From an uncultured Planctomycetia bacterium (GTDB taxonomy: Bacteria > Planctomycetota > Phycisphaerae > Phycisphaerales > SM1A02): a stretch of DNA of 64,000 nt. The notes below the pieces were generated by a model. The model saw nothing but the letters and a program-made list of their open reading frames with translations, had not been told where the DNA came from and did no database searches. Made by a program: the position numbers and the translations under genes. This document shows positions 18,129 through 26,936 of this stretch, piece by piece. The stretch spans positions 1 to 64,000 of the forward strand of contig CALMPF010000016.1 in NCBI GenBank assembly GCA_937871505.1. Reading direction: 5' to 3'. How positions within the stretch are numbered: position 1 is the stretch's first letter; each line of letters begins with the position of its first letter.

Positions 18129-19036
18129 GCGCTCGCGGCGAGTCAGCTTCGCCCCCGGGCGCTGATTCAGGCGACGTGCCTCCGACGGCGCGGATCATCG
18201 ATGGCCGCGCGCTCGCCGGCGCGGTGCGGGCCGAGGTCGCGGCGCGGACCGAGCTCCTCCGCCGCGGAGGTCGCCGCGTCAGGCTCGATGCGGTGATCGC
18301 CGGCGACGATGGCGGCGCTCTGCTCTATGCCCAGAACCAGGCGGCGACGTGCGCCGAGGTCGGCATCGAGTACCACCTGCACCGGCTCGACCCCGAGGCG
18401 AGCTTCGAGGACGTCGCGGGGCGCGTGCTCCTGCTCAACGCATCGGACGAGGTCACGGCGATCATGGTGCACCTGCCGCTGCCGGCCGGCGTCGACACCG
18501 AGCGGGTGCAGTCGCTGATCGATCCGCAGAAGGACGTCGAGGGAGTCAATCCGGCGAACATCGGCAACGTCGTCTACGGACGCCGCTCACTGGTTCCCTG
18601 CACCGCCCTCGCGGTGATGGAGATGATCGAGTCGACGGGGATCAGCCTGCCCGGGCGCCGCTGCGTCGTCGTCGGGGCCGGCAACATCGTGGGCAAGCCG
18701 ATCGCCGTCCTCCTGATGCGCGCCGAGGCGACGGTGACCTCGACGAACCGTCATACCGTCGATCAAGGCGAACTGACCCGGGGAGCCGACGTGGTCGTCG
18801 CCGCCGCGGGCGTCCCCGGGCTGATCCGCGCCGAGATGGTGCGCCCCGGCGCGATCGTCGTCGATGTCGGCATCAACCGGGTGCGCTCCGCGGACGGGCG
18901 CACACTCACCGTCGGCGACGTCGCGTTCGACGAGGTTCGTGCCATCGCGGGGTGGATCTCGCCGGTGCCCGGCGGCGTCGGACCGATGACCGTCGCGATG
19001 CTGCTGCGCAACACCGTGGATGCGGCAGGGCGCTGA
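18125..19036 (+). CDS. folD: FolD-like methylenetetrahydrofolate dehydrogenase with altered active site
   Basis: Family role: NADP-dependent oxidation of 5,10-methylene-THF to 5,10-methenyl-THF and its hydrolysis to 10-formyl-THF. The fold is clear: LIDPQKDVEGVNPANIGNV, PCTALAVMEMIE, a Rossmann VVGAGNIVGKPIAVLL and GWISPVPGGVGPMTVAML. Three active-site positions differ from the usual pattern. The YxxxK lysine is Gln (Y68-AQN-Q72), V-Q-LPLP is V-H-LPLP (H116), and KDVDG is KDVEG (E139). In human DC301 the lysine-to-Gln change is reported to abolish cyclohydrolase while keeping dehydrogenase activity, so this may be a dehydrogenase only. TTG 18125 overlaps the hutF stop; GTG 18176 gives a more typical 286-residue protein. 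Confidence 0.88.
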   Translation: MSARGESASPPGADSGDVPPTARIIDGRALAGAVRAEVAARTELLRRGGRRVRLDAVIAGDDGGALLYAQNQAATCAEVGIEYHLHRLDPEASFEDVAGRVLLLNASDEVTAIMVHLPLPAGVDTERVQSLIDPQKDVEGVNPANIGNVVYGRRSLVPCTALAVMEMIESTGISLPGRRCVVVGAGNIVGKPIAVLLMRAEATVTSTNRHTVDQGELTRGADVVVAAAGVPGLIRAEMVRPGAIVVDVGINRVRSADGRTLTVGDVAFDEVRAIAGWISPVPGGVGPMTVAMLLRNTVDAAGR

Positions 19037-19094
19037 GCGCCGCCCCCCAGATGTGCTCACCGGGAGTCGAACACCGGGACTCGGCCCGCCCGTG

Positions 19095-19195
19095 GTGGGC
19101 GTGGGGCTTGGGGGCGGGGTGGGGGCGGGGCTTGGGGGGGGGGCTGGTGGTGGTGGGGGAAGTCGAAGGCGGGGGAGCGACCGCGGGGGCCCGGC
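19095..19195 (+). other. G-rich tract with quadruplex potential
   Basis: Between convergent folD and glnN. It holds many closely spaced runs of three or more G on the plus strand (GGGGCTTGGGGGCGGGGT and similar), including a run of about ten G near 19134-19143. It fits the G3+N1-7 quadruplex pattern several times over. The exact length of the homopolymer should be treated as uncertain. Confidence 0.6.
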
Positions 19196-19331
19196 CACCG
19201 AGCGTCGCGCGCAGAACCGCGAGGCGACCGAGACGTCGATCGGGCGCGCGCCGTCGACGCTCTCGTCTGGCCCCGATCTGGCCCCGATCTGGCGCTGCTC
19301 TGGCTCTCGTCTTGGCTCTCGTTTGGCTCCG

Positions 19332-21518
19332 CTATCGAACCAGGAGCATCTCCGCGTACGTGGGCAGCGGCCAGAGGTCTGCGGGAATCGTCCGCTCGAG
19401 CTCGTCGGCGACGGCCCGCGCCGCGGTCATCGCGGGGACCAGTTCATCGCGGATCTGGCGGGCGCGGCGCTCGGCCGAGGGCACCGACTTCGATTCGGCC
19501 TTCTCCACGGCGACGATCGCGGCCCGGAGGGCGGCGACCTGCCGGGCGAAGGCGCGCAGCGCCTCCTCCGCGTCGGGGCACTCCACCCCGGCTGCCTGAG
19601 TGGCCGCCACCGACTCGGCGAGCTCGGTCTGGTGGCGGATCGCCGCGGGCAGCACCTGCTGACGGAGCAGGGAGACGAGCGTCCGCGCCTCGATCTCCAT
19701 GGTGAGGACGTACTGATGAACGAGGATCTCCGCGCGGGCGTCGAGCTCGCGCTCCGTCAGCACGCCGTGGCGCGCGAAGAGCGCCTTCGCCTCCCGACCG
19801 CGGAGCACTTCGAGCGCCTCGGGCGTCGAGCGCAGGTTCGGGAGGCCGCGCTTCTCCGACTCGGCGTGCCACGCCGCCGAGTACCCGTCTCCGTCGAAGA
19901 CGATCCGGCGGTGCTTCTCCACGACCTCGCGCAGCACCGAGCGCACGGCGGCCTCGAGCTTCGCGGCCGTCGGCGAGCGACCGGCCTTCTTCTCGATCCG
20001 TCCGGCGATCTCCCCCAGGGCCTCCGCGACGATGGTGTTGAGCACCGTGATCGGCCACGCCACCGGTTGCGAGCTGCCGACGGCGCGGAACTCGAACTTG
20101 TTGCCGGTGAACGCGAAGGGGCTGGTGCGGTTGCGATCGCTGGTGTGCCGCGGGATCTGCGGGAGCGTCATCGCCCCCAGATCGAGCGAGCCGCCGTTGG
20201 GCGTCCGTCGCCGCTCGCCGGAGACGAGCTGGTCGAGCACCGCCTCGAGCATCTCGCCGAGATAGACCGACATGATCGCGGGGGGCGCCTCGTTGGCTCC
20301 GAGGCGGTGATCGTTGGCCGCCGTCGCGATCGAGGCCCGAAGGAGCGGCGCGTGCGTGTCCACCGCCATGAGCACCGCCGAGAGAAAGACGAGAAACTCG
20401 AGATTGCTGTGGGTGTCCTCGCGGGGATCGAGGAGGTTCGCCCCGGCGTCGGTCGAGAGCGACCAGTTGTTGTGCTTGCCCGACCCGTTGACGCCCGCAA
20501 AGGGCTTCTCATGCATGAGGCAGGCGAATCCGTGCCGTTCCGCGGAGGTGCGCAGCACGTACATCGTCAGCATCTGATGATCGACGGCGACGTTGGCGTT
20601 CTCGAACGTCGGCGCGAGCTCGTACTGGCCGGGGGCGACCTCGTTGTGCCGCGTCTTGATCGGGATCCCGAGCCTGAAGAGCCGCTCCTCGACTTCGGCC
20701 ATGAAGTCGAGCACGCGGTCGGGGATCGCCCCGAAGTAGTGATCGTGGAGCTGCTGCCCGCGCGGCGGCGCCGCGCCGACGAGCGTCCGGCCGGTGATCG
20801 CGAGATCGAGCCGCGCCTGGCGCAGCTCGCGGTCGACGAGGAAGTACTCCTGCTCGCAGCCGAGCGTGACGACGACCTGCGTGGCGCTGCGGTCGGAGCC
20901 GAAGAGCCGGAGGATCCGCATCGCCTGCCGTCCCACCGCCTGGAGCGAGCGCAGCAGCGGCGTCTTCTTGTCCAGCGCCTCGCCGGTCCAGCTCACGAAG
21001 ACCGTCGGGATGCAGAGCGTCACCTGCCCGCAGGTGTTCTCCAGCAGGAATGCCGGGCTGGTGGCATCCCACGCGGTGTAGCCGCGGGCCTCGTACGTGT
21101 CGCGGATTCCCCCGCTGGGGAAGCTGCTCGCGTCGGGCTCGCCCTGGATGAGCTGCGACCCCGAGAACTTCTCGATCGCCGTCCCGTCGGGCTGGGGCGA
21201 GAGGAAGGCGTCGTGCTTCTCCGCGGTCGATCCGGTCAGCGGCTGGAACCAGTGGCAGTAGTGGGTCGCCCCGTGCTCGATCGCCCAGTCGCGCATCGCC
21301 TGCGCGACCGCGTTGGCGATCGCCGGGTCGAGGGCCGTTCCGTGGCGCATCGTCCGCTGGAGCGCTGCGTGCACGTCCGGCGGCAGCCGGCGGAGCATCG
21401 TCTCGCCCGCGAAGGTGTGCGAGCCGAAAATGTCCGATGCGCGCTCGAAGCTCACGCGCGCACCTCGGACGGGAGCGGGCCGCCATGCGGCCCGACGATC
21501 GGTGGTGAACTCGGCCAT
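19332..21518 (-). CDS. glnN: Glutamine synthetase type III
   Basis: ATP-dependent synthesis of glutamine from glutamate and ammonia. 728 residues, the normal size of the large GSIII subunit (GSI is ~470). The N-terminal region carries [11 protein letters not shown] and [12 protein letters not shown] with TAEKHDAF, all typical of GSIII. Active-site elements follow as [55 protein letters not shown] and the long helical C-terminus. ATG 21518 is placed a short distance before the first conserved residues; a TTG at 21725 would add 69 Arg/Pro-rich residues without similarity. No PII or ammonium-transporter gene is nearby. Confidence 0.96.
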   Translation of the reverse strand: MAEFTTDRRAAWRPAPVRGARVSFERASDIFGSHTFAGETMLRRLPPDVHAALQRTMRHGTALDPAIANAVAQAMRDWAIEHGATHYCHWFQPLTGSTAEKHDAFLSPQPDGTAIEKFSGSQLIQGEPDASSFPSGGIRDTYEARGYTAWDATSPAFLLENTCGQVTLCIPTVFVSWTGEALDKKTPLLRSLQAVGRQAMRILRLFGSDRSATQVVVTLGCEQEYFLVDRELRQARLDLAITGRTLVGAAPPRGQQLHDHYFGAIPDRVLDFMAEVEERLFRLGIPIKTRHNEVAPGQYELAPTFENANVAVDHQMLTMYVLRTSAERHGFACLMHEKPFAGVNGSGKHNNWSLSTDAGANLLDPREDTHSNLEFLVFLSAVLMAVDTHAPLLRASIATAANDHRLGANEAPPAIMSVYLGEMLEAVLDQLVSGERRRTPNGGSLDLGAMTLPQIPRHTSDRNRTSPFAFTGNKFEFRAVGSSQPVAWPITVLNTIVAEALGEIAGRIEKKAGRSPTAAKLEAAVRSVLREVVEKHRRIVFDGDGYSAAWHAESEKRGLPNLRSTPEALEVLRGREAKALFARHGVLTERELDARAEILVHQYVLTMEIEARTLVSLLRQQVLPAAIRHQTELAESVAATQAAGVECPDAEEALRAFARQVAALRAAIVAVEKAESKSVPSAERRARQIRDELVPAMTAARAVADELERTIPADLWPLPTYAEMLLVR

Positions 21519-22005
21519 GAAGATGTCACTGAGACCGCGGTGGTGTGGATCGGGATCCCGGTCGCGCGATCGCTCGCAGCGCCGGTCGGAGGGGGGGACG
21601 CCGGGCCGAGCCGCGATCGCGAAAGTCGCGACGCCCGCGATCCGGCGCGCTGGGGCCGGGTCGCGGGCGTCTTCGGTGCCTCGGGGGTCGGAACGAGGAA
21701 CAAGCGGAACATTGTCGGCGCTCAAGCCGATGTTCGCAAGGGGTCAGGGTCGTGCGGGCGGAGGGAGTGGATGACATCCCGAGCTGGGCCGGCCGCGAGG
21801 GGTCGACCGCGCCGAATCCCGCCGGGCGGGAGGGTCCGCGTCCCGCCGTGCGGTCCCGGAGCGCGGTCTGGATCGCGGCCCGGTCTGCGGTTCGGAGGGG
21901 CGGCTCTCCGGCCGACCCGGCCCTCGTCGGGCGGTCCGGAAGGCCCGCAGCGGGGCCGGCGGCGCCGCGCCCGCGTCGGCGCTCCACGTGACGCACCCCG
22001 GAGCC
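21519..22005. other. Gene-free interval upstream of glnN
   Basis: Lies between the glnN start and the 3' end of the Rieske gene (both minus strand). It should contain the glnN promoter, but neither a TANNNT close to the ATG nor a ribosome site is visible, and no NtrC-type -24/-12 element was recognised. Confidence 0.45.
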
Positions 22006-23163
22006 CTACCCCGCCAGCGCCTCGGCGAGCAGGCGGTGAAAGTGGTGGACGCCCTGCTCGCGCGTCGGGGAGTAGCGGCCGCGTTCGTAGAGGCGCGAGC
22101 GGACGCCCTGCTGCACCGACTCGACGATCGCCTCATCCTCGCGCTCGACGCGATCGAGCGCGGAGAGCGCGCCCGCGCCGCGCTCGAGCAGCTCCGGCTT
22201 CCAGACGTAGCTCCGGAAGGCGACCTTGGTGCGGTCCACCGCGAGCGGCTGGACGATATTGATCGACGCGCCCCACGGGTAGAGATTGACCATCGTGTTG
22301 GGATAGAGCCAGTAGTAGTACGCGGCGACGCGGCGTCCCGCGTCCGGCGATCCCGGAGGGAGATCGAACGCCTGCTCGCCGCCCCTGGCCAGGCCGAGCT
22401 GGAGGTTCGACCAGCGCTGGAGCTCGGTGGCGTAGCTGCCGTAGTCGATCACCTCGTTGAGGCCCGCATGCACGAAGGGGATGTGGAACCCCTCGAGGTA
22501 GTTGTCGCAGTAGAGCGCCCAGTTCGCGTGGACCAGATAGTCGCGCGAGCGCGTCGGATCGAAGGTGAACTCGTGCAGCGGCAGCCATCCGACGCGCTCC
22601 TTGAGCGGGGCCAGCAGCTCTTCGAGCGGACAGGGCGGTGCGAGCGATGCGAAGATGAACTTCCCCCACGCGCCGAATGGCACCGCCGGGAGATCGTCGC
22701 TCGCTGCGGGGAATCCCCGCGCTTGCTCGAACTCCGGCATGTGGCTGAGCGCTCCGTCGAGGTGGAAGCGCCGTCCGTGGTAGCGGCAGGTGAGGTGCTT
22801 CTCGAATCCCGGGGCGGTGCAGAGGAGGTTCCCGCGATGGGTGCAGACGTTGGAGAGGCAGCGCACCGTGTCGTGCTGATCCCGCGTGAGCAGGAGCGGC
22901 TCGCCGAGCAGCCCTTCCAGCAGCGTCACGGGCTGCACCTGCCCGGGGACCTTCACCGAGTCGGTGTCGCCGATCAACTGCCACGACCGCACGAAGATCC
23001 GCTCGCGACAGCGATCGAACGTCGCCGGGTCCGAGTAGAAGCGCGCGGGCAGCGTCCACGCGATCCGGATGTCGGGATCGATCTCGATCTCGGCCGGGAC
23101 GCCTGGCTGCGCCCGACCGGTCGAGGCAGCGGCAATCCCGGGGGCGGTGAACGGCTTCTCCAC
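22006..23163 (-). CDS. Rieske 2Fe-2S ring-hydroxylating oxygenase, alpha subunit type
   Basis: 385 residues. The N-terminal Rieske domain binds a [2Fe-2S] cluster through CTHRGNLLC and CRYHGRRF (C-x-H ... C-x2-H). The C-terminal catalytic domain has the mononuclear-iron motif DNYLEGFHIPFVH and a later Asp in DEAIVES that can complete the His2-Asp triad. The layout is that of aromatic-ring dioxygenases and of choline/glycine-betaine/carnitine monooxygenases; the substrate cannot be told. No reductase or ferredoxin gene is next to it. GTG 23163 is chosen because TACGCT lies 6 nt upstream; ATG 23226 would add 21 residues. Confidence 0.88.
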   Translation of the reverse strand: MEKPFTAPGIAAASTGRAQPGVPAEIEIDPDIRIAWTLPARFYSDPATFDRCRERIFVRSWQLIGDTDSVKVPGQVQPVTLLEGLLGEPLLLTRDQHDTVRCLSNVCTHRGNLLCTAPGFEKHLTCRYHGRRFHLDGALSHMPEFEQARGFPAASDDLPAVPFGAWGKFIFASLAPPCPLEELLAPLKERVGWLPLHEFTFDPTRSRDYLVHANWALYCDNYLEGFHIPFVHAGLNEVIDYGSYATELQRWSNLQLGLARGGEQAFDLPPGSPDAGRRVAAYYYWLYPNTMVNLYPWGASINIVQPLAVDRTKVAFRSYVWKPELLERGAGALSALDRVEREDEAIVESVQQGVRSRLYERGRYSPTREQGVHHFHRLLAEALAG

Positions 23164-23627
23164 GCGGCGAGCGTACACCCGGACCTTGCCAGCTCGCTCC
23201 GGCGCAGCCGGGCTCCGCCGGACCATCGCGAAGCCGCAGCCGCCGTGGGGCGTCGGCGCACGGCGCCGCCGAAGGCTGTTCGGAGCGCGCACGCTCCTGC
23301 ACCCTTGCGCAGGGTGACCAAGCACGGTGGTCCAGACATCCCACCCACACACCCCACCCAGACTCGTCACGCTGGAGCGGTGCGTGCCGGACGCCAGACT
23401 TGCCGTCGAGCGGCTCGGTGACGCAGACTCAGCGGCGCTCTGCCGCAACCGGCCCGATCCCGCGTCATCGGGATTGAGCGCTGTAGTGTTGGATCCGCCT
23501 CGCACACGAAGGCCGGACGACCGGGCGCTGTCCCCGGGGGATGGACGAGGGCGCGGCCGTCGGACTCGATCGGCACCGTATGCTCGCCCACGCCTGCGAC
23601 GCACAGCATCCCGAACCGGCGAACCCC
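23164..23627. other. Gene-free interval between Rieske gene and hydrolase remnant
   Basis: Divergent spacer. It carries the TACGCT hexamer near 23170-23175 (minus strand) for the Rieske gene. Remaining frames show no family features. Confidence 0.5.
23170..23175 (-). promoter_or_regulatory. -10-like hexamer TACGCT, 6 nt before the Rieske gene
   Basis: Read on the minus strand; supports the GTG start at 23163. Confidence 0.4.
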
Positions 23628-23783
23628 ATGGGCACGATCACCACCAACGACGGCGCGACGATCTTCTTCAAGGACTGGGGTCCGAAGCACGCTCCGCCCG
23701 TCGTCTTCCATCACGGCTGGCCGCTCAGCGCCGACGACTGGGATGCCCAGATGCTCTTCTTCCTGGAGAGCGGCCATCGTCGC
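23628..23783 (+). pseudogene. 5' remnant of an alpha/beta hydrolase (non-haem chloroperoxidase/esterase type)
   Basis: The first 52 codons from ATG 23628 read as the start of a Cpo-type alpha/beta hydrolase: MGTITTNDGATIFFKDWG, VVFHHGWPLSADDWDAQM, then FFLESGHRR. In intact proteins this is followed at once by a V-x-A-H-D-R-R-G-H-G-R-S stretch and about 220 further residues with the catalytic Ser, Asp and His. Here similarity stops abruptly near 23783, and the frame runs on as Arg-rich noise to 23951. All catalytic residues are missing, so the product cannot be an active hydrolase. Confidence 0.8.
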
Positions 23784-23934
23784 GCCATGACGAACCGGAC
23801 AGCCGGAGGCGGGCGACCCGCCGGGGCGCGAGCTTCATCCCGGCGGCTCAGCGCGATTGCGGAGGGCCGCCGCCGCGCACTCCGTCGGCGATCGAAGGAC
23901 GTGCGTCCGTCCGTTCGCGTCACCGCCGGGCCCC

Positions 23935-24894
23935 TCACTGCCGCGCGCTGAGCGGAAACCAGTTCGGTCGGCCGCTCGAGATCGAGATCCGCAGCCCGTC
24001 GGGTGGAGCGGTTCCGCGGAAGTCGCACCGGAGCAGGCCGCGGCGCAGCCCGGTCGGGACGCCGTCGGAGTCGGTGATCGGCGTCCACCCGTCGAACTCC
24101 AGAATCGGATCGGTCGATGGCTCCGTGGCGATCCGATCCGCGCGGCTCTGTGGCTCGATCGGAGGTGCAGCCGGCGCTGCGCTCCGTCGCGCGGCGCCGG
24201 CGACCCCCTCGTCGATCTCCGCATGCACCGCTGCTCGAAGGACGGCCGGCCGCCGCCGGCCGACTTCGACGAGCGGCAGGAGGGAGTCGTCGCAGCCGGA
24301 ACCGCCGGCGATGAGCTCGATCACGTGCCGGCCGTCGGGCATGAGCCTTCCTGGTGCGATCGGGGGATGGAGGACGCACTCCGTCCATCCGCGGACCCTG
24401 AAGCCGCACCGGATGATCGAGCCGTCGTCGAAGAGCACGATCACGGCCGGGGCGAGTTCGGAAGCGTCGAGGAGGGTGGTCGAGAGCGCAATCCGCATCT
24501 CCTCGCCGGGAGCGAGTCGCTCGACGTCAAGAGCGACCTCGGCGCAGGCACAGGAGCGAACGACCCGGTCGACGCTGACGACTCGGTCCGTGGTGTTGAC
24601 CGCCCTGACGATGCGCTCGACCGAGACATGCCCCGCGGACGGATCGATGCGAGCCTCGCCAAGGTCGACGAAGCTCTCGTCAAGCAGCGCGATGGGCTCG
24701 CCGCAGGTCGCTCCTCCGGGTCGATCGGCGCCGCGCTCCGTGGGAGGATGCTCCGCTGCGGTCGGATCTCGCCGCTCGGACGGAGCCGCGATGAAGACGA
24801 GCGCCGCGATCGCTCCTCCGATCGCCGCGCATGCGACCCGACGCGCCGCAGGCCGACGGCGGTGCGCCGCGGGCGGTGTCGTCCTTTCTTCCAT
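23935..24894 (-). CDS. Membrane-anchored or exported DUF1573-type protein
   Basis: 319 residues. The N-terminus has an Arg-rich start and a hydrophobic segment (about residues 20-38, VACAAIGGAIAALVFIAA). A DUF1573-like module follows around residues 75-165: FVDLGEARI, RAVNTTDRVVSVDRVVRS and CACAEVAL, with the C-x-C seen in the DUF1573 domain of the ankyrin protein (there CGC). The C-terminal half is unrecognised. ATG 24894 has GGGAGGAA 6 nt upstream, an excellent ribosome site. Last gene of a four-gene minus-strand cluster, 79 bp after its upstream neighbour. Role unknown. Confidence 0.75.
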   Translation of the reverse strand: MEERTTPPAAHRRRPAARRVACAAIGGAIAALVFIAAPSERRDPTAAEHPPTERGADRPGGATCGEPIALLDESFVDLGEARIDPSAGHVSVERIVRAVNTTDRVVSVDRVVRSCACAEVALDVERLAPGEEMRIALSTTLLDASELAPAVIVLFDDGSIIRCGFRVRGWTECVLHPPIAPGRLMPDGRHVIELIAGGSGCDDSLLPLVEVGRRRPAVLRAAVHAEIDEGVAGAARRSAAPAAPPIEPQSRADRIATEPSTDPILEFDGWTPITDSDGVPTGLRRGLLRCDFRGTAPPDGLRISISSGRPNWFPLSARQ

Positions 24895-24973
24895 GCAGGT
24901 TCCTCCCCGGCGCTGCCGGTCCCGATGCCGCGAGTTCCGATGCCGCGAGTTCCGCGCCCCCCGAGGGCGGGGA

Positions 24974-26263
24974 CTATCGGGGCCGAGTGATCTCCGACGC
25001 GGTTCGCTCCAGCCGGCGCGCCTGCTCGAGCAGCGCCGCGAGTCCGGCGCCAGGGTGGTTCCAGAGCGGATCCGGCGCGAGGAAATCGGCGCCATGAACG
25101 CTGAGGATCCGGCTCCCCCCGGTCAGGGTGAGCCCGAGCGCCTCGTCGGTCGCTCGCTCACCGCTGCCCAGCGCGAGCTCCGCGCCGACGGCAGCGTCGA
25201 CATCGCCTTCGATGCGCGCATCGATCGTGCAGGCCCGCAAGACCGCGACGCCCCTCGCCTCGCTGGAGCGCCGGATGATCGATCGGCTCTGCACCTTGCG
25301 CGGCACCGATCGAGGCGCGGTCTCTCCGGCCATGGCGGGGCCGAGCGGTGCCCACTCGATCACATCGAACTCGGTGACCAGGGACGGCCGACCGCGATTG
25401 CGATCCTCCGCCGACCAGATCTCCTTGCGGAGCCGGATCAGCCGTGGCCCGGCGGGATCCGGATCGATCAGGAACTCGAAGCGCAGCCCTCCGCCGCTCT
25501 CGTCCGGGACGACGTCCGCGGACCACTCGACGAGGCCGTCGGCTCGCGTCTCGGCGGCGCATGCGACCGCTCTGTCGATGATCTCGCCGAGGCCGACACC
25601 GCAGCCGCTGAGCAGGCACCGAAGCGACTGGTCGGCCGCGCCGAGCTCCGGAAGCGCCGTCGAGAGCCTTGGCCGACGCGAGAACTCCGCGATCGGCTCG
25701 CCCGGGTGCCGGACCAGCGCGAGGTCGCCATCCCAGGCGATCCGCATTCCGGCAGCTCGAGACGCTCCGTCGGGGCCCACGCGCGGACCGATCTCGATGG
25801 CGCAGCGCTCGGCATCGCCGACGATGGTCGCCGTGCATCGCTCACCGCGTCCGGTCGGCATGAGCAGCGCGATGTCCGAGTCGAGGTCGTCGAGCGGGAT
25901 CGTCCATGACTCGACCTCGACGGTGCGGCGCGCGGCCGGGACCGCGGCGCGGATCGATCTCAGCGCGTCGAGGAGCGCTGCGCAGGCGTCGCGCGCCTCC
26001 ATCGGTGGTCCGTCGCGCGCGACCGGCTCCGCCGACGGCGCCGCGTCGGCGCGATGCGGCGGGCGCCCCGGGGAGGCGGGGGCGGCCGGGGCGGCGGGGG
26101 CGATGGCTGCGATGGCGGCGGCCACGGCGATCACCCGGAGCGATCGGCCGCCGTGACGGGCCGTCGGCCGGCCGCAAGCGCTCGCCCGCCGCGCCGCCGC
26201 GCCGTCGCCGCAGGCCGCGGGTCCCGTGACGCCTCGAAAGGCAGTGCCGACGCCTCGAATCAT
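24974..26263 (-). CDS. Exported protein of unknown function
   Basis: 429 residues, not recognised. An Arg-rich N-terminus and a hydrophobic Ala-rich segment (about residues 43-62, VIAVAAAIAAIAPAAPAAPA) suggest export; a Pro-rich linker follows. The body has alternating hydrophobic strands (WTIPLDDLDSDIALLMP, RFEFLIDPDPAGPRLIRLRK), consistent with a beta-rich periplasmic protein. One Cys pair (RCLLSGCG) lies in the middle. Its ATG overlaps the stop of the Cys-rich gene upstream (ATGA), with no ribosome site of its own, so it is probably translated by coupling. Confidence 0.7.
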   Translation of the reverse strand: MIRGVGTAFRGVTGPAACGDGAAARRASACGRPTARHGGRSLRVIAVAAAIAAIAPAAPAAPASPGRPPHRADAAPSAEPVARDGPPMEARDACAALLDALRSIRAAVPAARRTVEVESWTIPLDDLDSDIALLMPTGRGERCTATIVGDAERCAIEIGPRVGPDGASRAAGMRIAWDGDLALVRHPGEPIAEFSRRPRLSTALPELGAADQSLRCLLSGCGVGLGEIIDRAVACAAETRADGLVEWSADVVPDESGGGLRFEFLIDPDPAGPRLIRLRKEIWSAEDRNRGRPSLVTEFDVIEWAPLGPAMAGETAPRSVPRKVQSRSIIRRSSEARGVAVLRACTIDARIEGDVDAAVGAELALGSGERATDEALGLTLTGGSRILSVHGADFLAPDPLWNHPGAGLAALLEQARRLERTASEITRPR

Positions 26264-26787
26264 GGGCAGACCGCCTGCTGGCACCAGATCCGCTTGCAGC
26301 GCGTCGTCGAGCTTGGCATGGCCCCGACGCACTCGAAGCCATCGCAGAGCCCGGTCATCAGCCACCCGCAGTCGAACGTGGGGATGTCGTCGTTGGCCCG
26401 CAGGCAGCCGACGCCTCCCGCGGTGCACTGCGTCTGCGAGAGCCCGAGCTCGCAGTAGGTGCACGGTTGTCCGACCAGGCAGTACAGCGCGTTCGAGCCC
26501 TTGCACCGGATCGTCATGAGCGTACAGGAGTTGTTGGCGACGCAGGTCCACGTGATCGGCGCCGGAGGCGCGGACGGATAGGTCCCCTGGGCGAGGATCG
26601 AAGCGGCCGGGCCGCCGGCGGAGCCGAGGATCGCAGCCGCGACAAAGACGAAGACGATCCCGTGCCCGGGAGTCGAGCGGGGCCCGCCGCGCGCGAGGGA
26701 CGTCGAGGCGGTCGCCGAGGCGCGGTCGCGGCGGATGGCGCGCAGCTCCGAGGGTGACGGATCGTGCGCAGCGCAGTGAGTTCTCAT
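26260..26787 (-). CDS. Small exported protein with 14 cysteines
   Basis: 175 residues, not recognised. A hydrophobic segment at about 43-66 (GIVFVFVAAAILGSAGG) ends at an ILAQG site. The mature part of ~108 residues holds 14 Cys in about 95 residues (for example SCTLMTIRCKG, PCTYCELG, RCKRIWCQQAVCP). The even number and regular spread suggest up to seven disulfides in a compact extracytoplasmic fold, or metal binding; this is inference. GGAGG lies ~10 nt before ATG 26787. Second in the cluster, 149 bp after the upstream gene, and its stop overlaps the next start by four bases. Confidence 0.75.
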   Translation of the reverse strand: MRTHCAAHDPSPSELRAIRRDRASATASTSLARGGPRSTPGHGIVFVFVAAAILGSAGGPAASILAQGTYPSAPPAPITWTCVANNSCTLMTIRCKGSNALYCLVGQPCTYCELGLSQTQCTAGGVGCLRANDDIPTFDCGWLMTGLCDGFECVGAMPSSTTRCKRIWCQQAVCP

Positions 26788-26936
26788 GGGTGCTGTACCT
26801 CCGGAATGAGGGGCGAATCTTGCTGTCGCGTCGTCGATCGGCCTGCGTGCTCCGGGGCACTCGAAAGTCGCCCCAACTCAGGCAGATCGGGTTCAGGCAG
26901 GGGTCGTCCAGAGAGGTCCTGCGGCCTCGCACGGCG

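Noticed and set aside
19020-22262. A 1080-codon open frame on the plus strand
   Set aside because: Antisense to glnN; no recognisable domain.
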